NCBI RefSeq assembly: GCF_003993795.1
Contig: NZ_RWKV01000015.1
Span: 1 to 64,000 of the forward strand
DNA length: 64,000 bases
Direction of reading: 5' to 3'
Source: Aquabacter cavernae
Lineage (GTDB): Bacteria > Pseudomonadota > Alphaproteobacteria > Rhizobiales > Xanthobacteraceae
This document shows, one piece after another, positions 36,250 to 43,660 of the stretch. The notes under the pieces were generated by a model, which saw only the letters and a program-made list of their open reading frames with translations, was not told the origin of the DNA and did no database searches. The translations under genes and the position numbers were made by a program. Position 1 is the stretch's first letter. Every line of letters starts with the position of its first letter.

Positions 36250-37023
36250 ATGAGCAAGATGATGGAAGAGCGCGTGCTGAGCGTGCACCACTGGACCGAC
36301 CGGCTGTTCAGCTTCACCACCACGCGCGACCCCACCTTCCGCTTCCGCAATGGCGAATTCACCATGATTGGCCTGCAGGTGGACGGGCGCCCGCTGCTGC
36401 GCGCCTATTCCGTCGCCAGCCCGAACTATGACGAGACGCTGGAATTCTTCTCCATCAAGGTGCCGGACGGCCCGCTCACCTCCCGCCTCCAGAACATCCA
36501 GGTGGGCGACCCCATCATCATCGGCCGCAAGTCCACCGGCACGCTGGTGATCGACAATCTGAAGCCCGGCAAGAACCTCTATCTGCTGGGCACCGGCACG
36601 GGCCTCGCGCCCTTCCTGTCCATCATCCGCGATCCGGAAACCTATGAGCGGTTCGAGAAGGTGGTGCTGGTCCATGGCTGCCGCGAGGTGGCGGAGCTGG
36701 CCTATGGGGAGATGATCAGCCAGGACCTGCCGGTGCATGAATTCCTGGGCGACGAGATCTCCTCCAAGCTCGTCTATTACCCCACCGTCACCCGCGAGCC
36801 GTTCCGCAACCGGGGTCGCATCACGGGCCTGATCGAGAGCGGCAAGCTGTTCGAGGATATCGGCCTGCCGCCATTGGACGTCGTCCACGACCGGGTGATG
36901 CTGTGCGGCTCGCCCGAGATGATGGTGCAGCTACGCGCCATGCTGGAAGCGCGCGGCTTCGAGGAAGGCAATCACGGCGAGGCGGGCGACTTCGTGCTGG
37001 AAAAGGCGTTCGCCGAGCGCTGA
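36250..37023 (+). CDS. fpr: ferredoxin-NADP+ reductase
   Basis: A 257-residue bacterial-type FNR. The FAD-binding motif is RAYSVAS, the NADP motif GTGTGLAPFLSI, and the tail ends VLEKAFAER, as in the alphaproteobacterial Fpr group. It transfers electrons from NADPH to ferredoxin. Twenty-seven bases after the ferredoxin stop, so one transcript is likely. In this setting it should charge the ferredoxin that drives ring reduction. Confidence 0.9.
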   Translation: MSKMMEERVLSVHHWTDRLFSFTTTRDPTFRFRNGEFTMIGLQVDGRPLLRAYSVASPNYDETLEFFSIKVPDGPLTSRLQNIQVGDPIIIGRKSTGTLVIDNLKPGKNLYLLGTGTGLAPFLSIIRDPETYERFEKVVLVHGCREVAELAYGEMISQDLPVHEFLGDEISSKLVYYPTVTREPFRNRGRITGLIESGKLFEDIGLPPLDVVHDRVMLCGSPEMMVQLRAMLEARGFEEGNHGEAGDFVLEKAFAER

Positions 37024-37071
37024 GGAATTTTTCGCGCCGCCGGTTCTCAAGCCCGACGGGCGAGCCTAACC

Positions 37072-37089
37072 TTCATATGCTTACAAATA
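37072..37089 (+). promoter_or_regulatory. nic operator motif (site C), before enamidase
   Basis: TTCATATGCTTACAAATA matches site B at 13 of 18 positions, the weakest of the four copies. It lies 50 bases before ATG 37139. The TTCAT and ACAAA halves are intact. Confidence 0.5.
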
Positions 37090-37138
37090 AAAGATCGGCA
37101 CTCGCAGGGTGCCGACAGGTGCTTCCGGAGAACAGACC

Positions 37139-38338
37139 ATGGCCCATGACGCCCCGAGCGGACCTTCCGGCCCCACCAAGCTCGTCATCCTCAATATCGG
37201 CCTCATCCTGAGCGGCGACCTGGAGAAGCCCATCCTCGACGGCGACGCCATCGTCGCGGAGAACGGGCGCATCACCGCCATCGGCCGCCTGAAGGACCTG
37301 GACACGGAGGGGGCAACCACCACGGTGGACGCCAATGGCGCGGCCGTGACCCCCGGCCTCATCGACAGCCATGTGCATCCCGTGGCCGGAGACTGGACGC
37401 CGCGCCAGAGCCAGCTCAACTGGATCGACAGCTTCCTCCATGGCGGCGTCACCACCATGATCTCGGCGGGCGAGGTGCATTATCCCGGCCGCCCGCGCGA
37501 TGTGGTGGGCGTGAAGGCCCTGGCCATCACCGCCCAGCGCACCTTCTCCGCCTTCCGTCCCGGCGGGGTGAAGATCCATGCGGGCGCCCCCGTCATCGAG
37601 CACGAGATGGTGGAGGAAGACTTCAAGGAACTGGCCGCTGCCGGCGTGAAGCTGCTGGGCGAAGTGGGCCTGGGCGGCGTGAAGGACGGCCCCACCGCGC
37701 GCAAGATGGTGGGCTGGGCGCGCAAATACGGCATCCAATCCACGATCCATACGGGCGGCCCCTCCATTCCCGGTTCCGGCCTCATCGACAAGGACGTGGT
37801 GCTGGAGGCGGACACGGACGTGGTGGGCCATATCAATGGCGGCCACACGGCCCTTCCCGACAGCCAGATCCGCTGCATCTGCGAGGGCTGCAAGCGCGGC
37901 CTGGAGCTGGTGCATAACGGCAATGAGCGCTCCGCCCTCTATACCCTGCGCATCGCCCGCGAGATGGGAGACCTGCATCGCGTGATCCTGGGCACCGACG
38001 CGCCCGCCGGGTCCGGCGTTCAGCCGCTGGGCATCCTGCGCATGGTGTCGCTGCTCTCCTCCCTGGGCGACCTGCCCGCCGAGCAGGCATTCTGCCTCGC
38101 TACCGGCAATACGGCGCGCATGCGGGCGCTGGATTGCGGGATCATCGAGGTGGGCCGCTCTGCGGATTTCGTCATCATGGACACCGCCCAGCACTCGGCG
38201 GGCAAGAACCTGCTGGAGAGCATCCAGCTGGGTGACCTGCCCGGCATCGGCATGACCATCATCGACGGGATCGTGCGCACCGAGCGCTCGCGCAACACGC
38301 CGCCTGCGACGCGCGTTCCCGTCCTCGTGAAGAGTTGA
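37139..38338 (+). CDS. ena: enamidase (tetrahydro-6-oxonicotinate amidohydrolase)
   Basis: A 399-residue amidohydrolase-superfamily enzyme from ATG 37139 (GGAG 9 bases upstream; the GTG 30 bases earlier is less likely). Metal-site motifs are GLIDSHVHPV, the HTGG and HINGGH histidines in the middle, and the aspartate of LGTDAPAGSG. The tail GRSADFVIMD is typical. The overall sequence resembles Eubacterium barkeri enamidase, which hydrolyses 1,4,5,6-tetrahydro-6-oxonicotinate to 2-formylglutarate and ammonia. Dihydroorotase-like alternatives are possible from motifs alone, but the 6-hydroxynicotinate reductase next door makes enamidase strongly favoured. Confidence 0.88.
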   Translation: MAHDAPSGPSGPTKLVILNIGLILSGDLEKPILDGDAIVAENGRITAIGRLKDLDTEGATTTVDANGAAVTPGLIDSHVHPVAGDWTPRQSQLNWIDSFLHGGVTTMISAGEVHYPGRPRDVVGVKALAITAQRTFSAFRPGGVKIHAGAPVIEHEMVEEDFKELAAAGVKLLGEVGLGGVKDGPTARKMVGWARKYGIQSTIHTGGPSIPGSGLIDKDVVLEADTDVVGHINGGHTALPDSQIRCICEGCKRGLELVHNGNERSALYTLRIAREMGDLHRVILGTDAPAGSGVQPLGILRMVSLLSSLGDLPAEQAFCLATGNTARMRALDCGIIEVGRSADFVIMDTAQHSAGKNLLESIQLGDLPGIGMTIIDGIVRTERSRNTPPATRVPVLVKS

Positions 38339-38375
38339 CGAGAAGAAGCCTCTCCCTCTCTCGCCCCCTCCCCAC

Positions 38376-38449
38376 CCCTCCCCCGCAAGCGGGAGAGGGA
38401 GCTTGCGGGCGGCGCAACGGAAAAGCCCTCTCCCGCTTGCGGGGGAGGG
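38376..38449. repeat. long palindromic REP-like element, copy 2
   Basis: The same 24-bp arms as copy 1 (38376-38399 and 38426-38449) with a 26-base loop. It lies 38 bases after the enamidase stop. Confidence 0.8.
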
Positions 38450-38590
38450 TTGGGAGGGGGCAGGCCGGCAAAGGGAGAAGAGCGTCCCGAACGACCCACG
38501 CGACGTCCGGTCCCCCACGACGCTGGCGGAGCCGGCCGCAAGGCCCGTCAGCATTGCTGCCCTTTAAATCAGCATGCCGCTTCCTTGTGC

Positions 38591-38632
38591 TTGACACGAT
38601 GGGCTGCATTCATTTTCATTAGTACACATATG
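38591..38632 (+). promoter_or_regulatory. hnr promoter region with nic operator motif (site D)
   Basis: CTTGACACGAT (TTGACA at 38591-38596) is shared word for word with site A. TTCATTAGTACACATATG (38615-38632) matches site B at 14 of 18. The -10 is not clear; TTTCAT at 17 bases is possible. Confidence 0.55.
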
Positions 38633-38684
38633 AACTGACGTGCAGGCCCACCCGCCCCGCCGGTTCATTCCAGGAGCCCTGCTC

Positions 38685-40178
38685 ATGCTTGACGACACTG
38701 CCCCAGCGCCCAAGGCAGCGGATCAGAAGATCCGGTGCGATGCGTGTCCGGTCATGTGCTACATCAAGCCCGGCATGACCGGCGCCTGCGACCGCTACGC
38801 GAATGATGACGGCGAGCTTGTGCGGGTGGACCCCCATGTGGTGCTGGACCGCACCCTCGCCCAGGGCGGCAATGTGGTCCCCTTCAGCCGGGGCAGCGAC
38901 TGGGACGGCAAGATCCTGAGCGCGCCCGAGACCTTCGTGACCGCCATCGGCGCGGGCACCACCTATCCCGACTACAAGCCCGCCCCCTTCATCGTCTCGT
39001 CCCAGGTGGACGGGGTGGACATGGTCACGGTCGTGACCGAGGGCATCTTCAGCTATTGCGGCGTGAAGGTGAAAATCGACACCGACCGCTATCTCGGCCC
39101 CGAGCAGGCCACCGTGCGCGCCCAGGGCGAGGCGGTGGGCCATGTGACCACCAGCGAATACGGCTCCCAGATGCTTTCGCTGGGCGGCGTGCACCACCTG
39201 ACCGGCGGCGGCAAGAAGGAAGGCCGCGTCACCTGCGACGCGCTTCTGGACCTGTGCAACGGGAAGGCGGTGGAACTCACCATCGACGGCGGCGCCACCG
39301 TTCTGGTGCAGGCGGGCAAGGCGCCGGTGGTCAACGGCGTCACCGAGGAGCGCATGCGGGTGGGCTGCGGCTCGGCCACCATCGGCATGTTCGCCAAGCA
39401 GTGGCTCGGCAAGGCCGACGAAGTGGTGGTGGTGGACGACCACATTACCGGGGTCCTCTCCGAGCACCAGGCGGGCAAGCTGCTGGATATCCCCGACAGC
39501 GGCATCAAGATGAAGGGCCGCCGCTCCACGCCCGGCCGCTATTTCCAGGTGGCGGCCCCCGGCACCGGCTGGGGCGGCACCAATATCACCGATCCGCTGG
39601 CCATTATCGGCCCGTTCGACCCGAAGGTGGCGAAGCCCGGCCTGCGCCTGTTCTTCATCTCCACCACCGGCGAGCACAGCGCCTATTACGAGCTGGACGA
39701 GACCCTGGCGCCGGTGGAGAAGCCACTTCCGGCCGACCTTCAGGCGTCCGCCGAGCGCGTCATGGAGAATTGCGAGCCCGCGCTCTGCACGGTCCTGTTC
39801 GTGGCCGGTGCCGGCGGCTCGCTGCGGGCGGGCGTCACCGAGAACCCCGTGCGCCTTACCAAGTCCGTGAAGGACGCGCTCACCTATGTCACCAGCGGCG
39901 GCGCGCCGGTCTATGTCTATCCGGGCGGCGGCATCACCTTCATGGTGGATGTGACGCGCCTGCCGGAAAACGCCTTCGGCTATGTGCCGACCCCGGCTTT
40001 GGTGGCGCCCATCGAATTCACCCTCCGCCTCTCCGACTATGAGGCGCTGGGCGGTCACATGGCGGAAGTGCGCACCCTCGACACCATCGGTCGGGACGAC
40101 AGCGTGCGTCCCGTGGCGCCGCACCAGGAAAATCCCTGGCCGCTGACGCCCGAGACCGCCAAGCGCTCCCACGGCTGA
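38685..40178 (+). CDS. hnr: 6-hydroxynicotinate reductase
   Basis: A 497-residue protein resembling Hnr of the E. barkeri nicotinate pathway, which reduces 6-hydroxynicotinate to 1,4,5,6-tetrahydro-6-oxonicotinate with low-potential electrons from ferredoxin. The N-terminal cysteines C18, C21, C25 and C35 (IRCDACPVMCYIKPGMTGAC) probably hold an iron-sulphur cluster. Further conserved glycine-rich stretches are EGIFSYCGVKVKID, TGRGGG-like TGGGKKEG and RSTPGRYFQVAAPGTGWGGTNI. ATG 38685 has AGGAG 8 bases upstream. It opens the longest run of overlapping genes in the cluster. Confidence 0.88.
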   Translation: MLDDTAPAPKAADQKIRCDACPVMCYIKPGMTGACDRYANDDGELVRVDPHVVLDRTLAQGGNVVPFSRGSDWDGKILSAPETFVTAIGAGTTYPDYKPAPFIVSSQVDGVDMVTVVTEGIFSYCGVKVKIDTDRYLGPEQATVRAQGEAVGHVTTSEYGSQMLSLGGVHHLTGGGKKEGRVTCDALLDLCNGKAVELTIDGGATVLVQAGKAPVVNGVTEERMRVGCGSATIGMFAKQWLGKADEVVVVDDHITGVLSEHQAGKLLDIPDSGIKMKGRRSTPGRYFQVAAPGTGWGGTNITDPLAIIGPFDPKVAKPGLRLFFISTTGEHSAYYELDETLAPVEKPLPADLQASAERVMENCEPALCTVLFVAGAGGSLRAGVTENPVRLTKSVKDALTYVTSGGAPVYVYPGGGITFMVDVTRLPENAFGYVPTPALVAPIEFTLRLSDYEALGGHMAEVRTLDTIGRDDSVRPVAPHQENPWPLTPETAKRSHG

Positions 40179-40182
40179 GCCC

Positions 40183-41145
40183 ATGCCCGGCGCCCTCCCG
40201 ACCTCCCCCCTCCCCCGCCACGCGCCGCAGGCCGCGCTGCTGGCGGACGGGCGCCTGCATCTGCAGGACGGTCCCATCGACCTCATCATCGAGGCGAACG
40301 GGACGGCGGAGGCGGTGCACGCGGCCTATGCGGCGGCCGCAGAGCGCTTCGCCGGTCTCTTGGACGAATTGTGCGACGAGCTTCCCGCTTTACGCGCACC
40401 CGCCGCGCCCGATGCCTCCCCGCTTCGCGGCCCGGTGGCCCGGCGCATGTGGGCGGCGGTGCGGCCCTTCGCGGCGGAGCATTTCATCACGCCCATGGCG
40501 GCGGTGGCGGGCGCGGTGGCGCAGGAGATCCTCGCCGCCATGGTGCGTCCCGGCCTTGCCCGCGCCTATGTGAACAATGGCGGCGATATCGCGCTCCATC
40601 TGTCGCAGGGCGAAAGCTTCCGCATCGGCCTCGTGGACCGTCCGGACCAGCCGAGCCTGACCGGCACAGCCGTGGTGGACCATGACAGCCCCGCGCGGGG
40701 CATCGCCACCAGCGGCTGGCGCGGGCGCAGCTTCTCGCTGGGCATCGCGGACGCGGTCACCATCCTCGCGCCCGACGCCGCCATGGCGGATGCGGCGGCG
40801 ACCATCGTCGCCAATGCCGTGGATCTGCCCGGCCGCCGCGACATCGTCCGCGTTCCCGCCGAAAGCCTTCAGCCGGACAATGATCTCGGAGCCCGGCGCG
40901 TCACCCGCGCCGTGCCGCTTCTGGCGCCGGAAGAGCGGGCGCAGGCCCTCGACACGGGGCTCGCCTGCGCCCACCATCTGGTGCGCCGGGGGCTCATTTG
41001 CGCGGCGGCGCTCCATCTCCAGGGAGAAACCGTGGCCATCGGCCCCGGTCTCCTCCAGTCCTTCCCGGCGACCCGGCGCGCCGCCAGTCCCGAAGCGCCG
41101 CAACATCGACTGCCGCAACATCAGCAAGGGCGGACCCATGCCTGA
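40183..41145 (+). CDS. UPF0280-family protein (ApbE-like fold)
   Basis: A 320-residue protein 4 bases after hnr. Residues about 100-230 carry the family core: FITPMAAVAGAVAQEIL, AYVNNGGDIALHL, RGIATSGWRGRSFSLGIADAVTILA. UPF0280 members are annotated as ApbE-like; ApbE enzymes attach FMN covalently to proteins. The last 35 residues are a Gln/His/Arg-rich tail without obvious structure. Its function is unproven. Its position next to a flavin/iron-sulphur reductase suggests a maturation role, but a direct catabolic role is also possible. It overlaps the next start by 8 bases. Confidence 0.75.
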   Translation: MPGALPTSPLPRHAPQAALLADGRLHLQDGPIDLIIEANGTAEAVHAAYAAAAERFAGLLDELCDELPALRAPAAPDASPLRGPVARRMWAAVRPFAAEHFITPMAAVAGAVAQEILAAMVRPGLARAYVNNGGDIALHLSQGESFRIGLVDRPDQPSLTGTAVVDHDSPARGIATSGWRGRSFSLGIADAVTILAPDAAMADAAATIVANAVDLPGRRDIVRVPAESLQPDNDLGARRVTRAVPLLAPEERAQALDTGLACAHHLVRRGLICAAALHLQGETVAIGPGLLQSFPATRRAASPEAPQHRLPQHQQGRTHA

Positions 41146-41722
41146 GGTCAAGATCAGAAAGCGCGTCATCATCCTGGAGGAGATCCTCCACGAAGGCGGT
41201 CCGGTGGCCGCTGTTCCGCGCAAGCGGGGCGCCATCCTCACCGTCATCGAGAACCCCTTTGCCGGGCGCTATGTGGAAGACATTGCCGGCTTCATGGATG
41301 ACCTGACCCCGCTGGGCGTCGCCATGGCGGGCGACCTGCTCAAGGCGCTGGGCGGCGATGCCGCCGCCATTGACGGCTACGGCAAGGGCGCCATCGTGGG
41401 CGCGGCGGGCGAGCAGGAGCATGGTGCGCTCTGGCATGTGCCCGGCGGCTACGCCATGCGCGAGATCCTGGGAGATGCGAAGGCCATCGTACCCTCCACC
41501 AAGAAGGTGGGCGGCCCAGGCACCAAGCTGGACGTGCCCATCACCCATGTGAACGCCTCCTATGTGCGCAGTCATTTCGACGCCATGGAAGTGGGCGTAC
41601 CCGATGGTCCCAAGGCGGACGAGATCGTGCTCGTGCTGGCCATGACGTGCGGCGCGCGCGTCCATGCCCGCGTGGGCGGTCTGGCGGCCGACAAGATCAA
41701 GGGTGAGGACGGCCTGCGATGA
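41138..41722 (+). CDS. AA_synth (DUF1185) family protein, copy 1
   Basis: A 194-residue protein of the amino-acid-synthesis family (PF06684), whose activity is not established. Conserved segments are ENPFAGRYVEDI, YGKGAIVGAAGEQEHGALWH, VPSTKKVGGPGTKLDVPITH and ASYVRSHFDAMEVG, ending ADKIKGEDGLR. It overlaps UPF0280 upstream and the next paralogue downstream (ATGA). Family members occur near ring-opening and amide hydrolases. Here it could act on 2-formylglutarate or another late intermediate; this is inference only. Confidence 0.8.
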   Translation: MPEVKIRKRVIILEEILHEGGPVAAVPRKRGAILTVIENPFAGRYVEDIAGFMDDLTPLGVAMAGDLLKALGGDAAAIDGYGKGAIVGAAGEQEHGALWHVPGGYAMREILGDAKAIVPSTKKVGGPGTKLDVPITHVNASYVRSHFDAMEVGVPDGPKADEIVLVLAMTCGARVHARVGGLAADKIKGEDGLR

Positions 41723-42303
41723 GCGCGAAGATCCGCAAGATCGTCACGGTCCTCGAAGAGACCTTCACGGAGATGGGGCGCCCCGTCTCCCCGCCCGCCC
41801 GCCGTGCGGCGGCGGTGGCGGTCATCGAGAACCCCTTCGCCGGGCGTTATGAGGAGGACCTGTCCGTCCTCATCGCCATGGGCGAGGAACTGGGCGGGCT
41901 TCTGGCCGCGCGTGCGGTGGCCGCGCTCGGCATCGAGGGCCCCGCCGCGCAGTCCTACGGGAAGGCGGCGCTGGTGGGCGAGAATGGCGAGCTGGAGCAC
42001 GCCGCCGCCCTCCTCCACCCCAAGATGGGCACGCCGGTGCGCAAGGTGCTGGGCAAGGGCGCGGCCCTCATCCCCTCCTCCAAGCGGCGGGGCGGGCTCG
42101 GAGCCGAGCTGGACATTCCGCTGGGCCACAAGGATGCGGCCTATGTGCGCAGTCATTTCGACGGCATGCAGGTGAGCATTTCTGATGCTCCCCGCGCCAA
42201 CGAGATCGTGGTCGCCGTGGCGGTCACGGATTCCGGCCGCCCCCTGCCGCGCATCGGCGGGCTGAAGGTGGACGAGATCAAGGGAGAAGACGGTTTGCGT
42301 TGA
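41719..42303 (+). CDS. AA_synth (DUF1185) family protein, copy 2
   Basis: Also 194 residues and aligned along its whole length with copy 1: ENPFAGRYEEDL, YGKAALVGENGELEHAAALLHP, IPSSKRRGGLGAELDIPLGH, AAYVRSHFDGMQVS, VDEIKGEDGLR. The two are tandem duplicates that have diverged clearly, for instance AAALLHPKMG against GALWHVPGGYA. The pair may form a hetero-oligomer or have separate substrates. The next gene starts 57 bases later. Confidence 0.8.
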   Translation: MSAKIRKIVTVLEETFTEMGRPVSPPARRAAAVAVIENPFAGRYEEDLSVLIAMGEELGGLLAARAVAALGIEGPAAQSYGKAALVGENGELEHAAALLHPKMGTPVRKVLGKGAALIPSSKRRGGLGAELDIPLGHKDAAYVRSHFDGMQVSISDAPRANEIVVAVAVTDSGRPLPRIGGLKVDEIKGEDGLR

Positions 42304-42359
42304 GGCTGCCATTCCGGCAGGTGATTTTGCGGTACGTCGATAACAGAGGGGATGACCGT

Positions 42360-43556
42360 ATGAAAAAGATCATTGGGTCCGCGCTGGCCGCACTGGTGCT
42401 GGCCACCGGCGCCGCCAGCGCCCAGCAGGGCGAGATCAAGGTCGGCGAGATCAACAGCTATTCCGCCCTGCCCGCCTTCACCGAGCCCTATCGCAAGGGC
42501 ATGGAGCTGGCGCTGAAGGAAATCAACGATGCCGGCGGCATCAAGGGCAAGAAGCTCGTCATCATCTCCAAGGATGACGGCGGCAAGCCCGGCGATGCGC
42601 TGACCGCCGCCAACGAGCTGGTCTCGCGCGATGGCGTGGTTCTGCTGGCGGGCGGCTTCCTGTCGAATGTGGGCCTCGCGCTGGCCGACTTCGCCAAGCA
42701 GAAGAAGGTGCTCTACATCGCCGCCGAGCCGCTGACCGACGCCATCGTCTGGTCGAAGGGCAACGACTACACCTTCCGCCTGCGCACCTCGAACTACATG
42801 CAGGCCGCCATGCTGGCCGAGGAGGCCGCGAAGCTTCCCGCCAAGCGCTGGGCCACCATCGCCCCCAATTACGAGTTCGGCCAGTCCTTCGTGGCCGCGT
42901 TCAAGGAACTGCTCACCAAGCGCCGTCCCGACGTGGAGTTCGTCGCCGAGCAGTGGCCCCCGCTGGGCAAGATCGACGCCGGCCCGGTGCTCCAGGCCAT
43001 CGACGCTGCCAAGCCGGACGCCATCCTCAACGCCACCTTCGCGGGCGACCTCGTGAAGCTGGTGCGCGAGGGCAATACGCGCGGCGTGTTCAAGGACCGC
43101 GCCGTGGTGAGCTACCTCACCGGCGAGCCTGAATATCTCGACCCGCTGAAGGAAGAGACCCCCGCCGGCTGGATCGTCACGGGCTATCCCTGGTACTCCA
43201 TCAAGACCGCTGCCCATCAGGCGTTCCTTGATGCCTACCAGCAGCTCCACAAGGACTATCCGCGCCTCGGCTCCATCGTCGGCTATTCCACGGTGAAGAG
43301 CATCGCGGCGGTGCTGACCGCCACCGACGACCACAGCACGGACGGTCTCGCCAAGGCCATGAAGGGCCTGAAGGTGGATACCCCCTTCGGCTCCATCGTC
43401 TATCGCGCGGCCGACCACCAGAGCACGCTCGGCGCCTATATCGGCACCACGGGCATCCGCGACGGCAAGGGCATCATGGTGGACCCGGTGTTCCGCGAAG
43501 GCGCCGCCTACCTGCCCTCCGAGGCGGACGCCGCGAAGCTGCGCCCCGCCAACTGA
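42360..43556 (+). CDS. ABC transporter substrate-binding protein, branched-chain type (nic cluster)
   Basis: A 398-residue periplasmic binding protein with signal peptide MKKIIGSALAALVLATGAASA, from ATG 42360 with GAGGGGA about 8 bases upstream. The two-lobe family pattern is clear (GEINSYSALPAFTEPYRKGMELALKEIN, LLAGGFLSNVGLALADFAK, YEFGQSFVAAFKELL). Position at the end of the nicotinate enzyme genes suggests it binds nicotinate, a hydroxynicotinate or another pyridine carboxylate; this is not provable from sequence. All transporter partners follow directly. Confidence 0.88.
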   Translation: MKKIIGSALAALVLATGAASAQQGEIKVGEINSYSALPAFTEPYRKGMELALKEINDAGGIKGKKLVIISKDDGGKPGDALTAANELVSRDGVVLLAGGFLSNVGLALADFAKQKKVLYIAAEPLTDAIVWSKGNDYTFRLRTSNYMQAAMLAEEAAKLPAKRWATIAPNYEFGQSFVAAFKELLTKRRPDVEFVAEQWPPLGKIDAGPVLQAIDAAKPDAILNATFAGDLVKLVREGNTRGVFKDRAVVSYLTGEPEYLDPLKEETPAGWIVTGYPWYSIKTAAHQAFLDAYQQLHKDYPRLGSIVGYSTVKSIAAVLTATDDHSTDGLAKAMKGLKVDTPFGSIVYRAADHQSTLGAYIGTTGIRDGKGIMVDPVFREGAAYLPSEADAAKLRPAN

Positions 43557-43564
43557 CGCTTCCC

Positions 43565-43595
43565 GTCTCCGGCGCGGCCCGACCGCGCCGGAGAC
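43565..43595 (+). other. stem-loop between binding-protein and permease genes
   Basis: Perfect 13-bp arms GTCTCCGGCGCGG / CCGCGCCGGAGAC with a 5-base loop and no U-run, 8 bases after the binding-protein stop. Such hairpins protect the binding-protein mRNA and lower permease output in other ABC operons. Confidence 0.6.
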
Positions 43596-43660
43596 ACCTA
43601 AGACCCAAAAAAATCCTTCCAGAAAAAATCTTCCCGGACCATCCAACGAGAGGTCGAGCT

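Noticed and set aside
37139-38338. Annotation as dihydroorotase or imidazolonepropionase
   Set aside because: The metal motifs are shared by the superfamily, but placement between the ferredoxin pair and hnr, and overall resemblance to enamidase, favour the nicotinate role.
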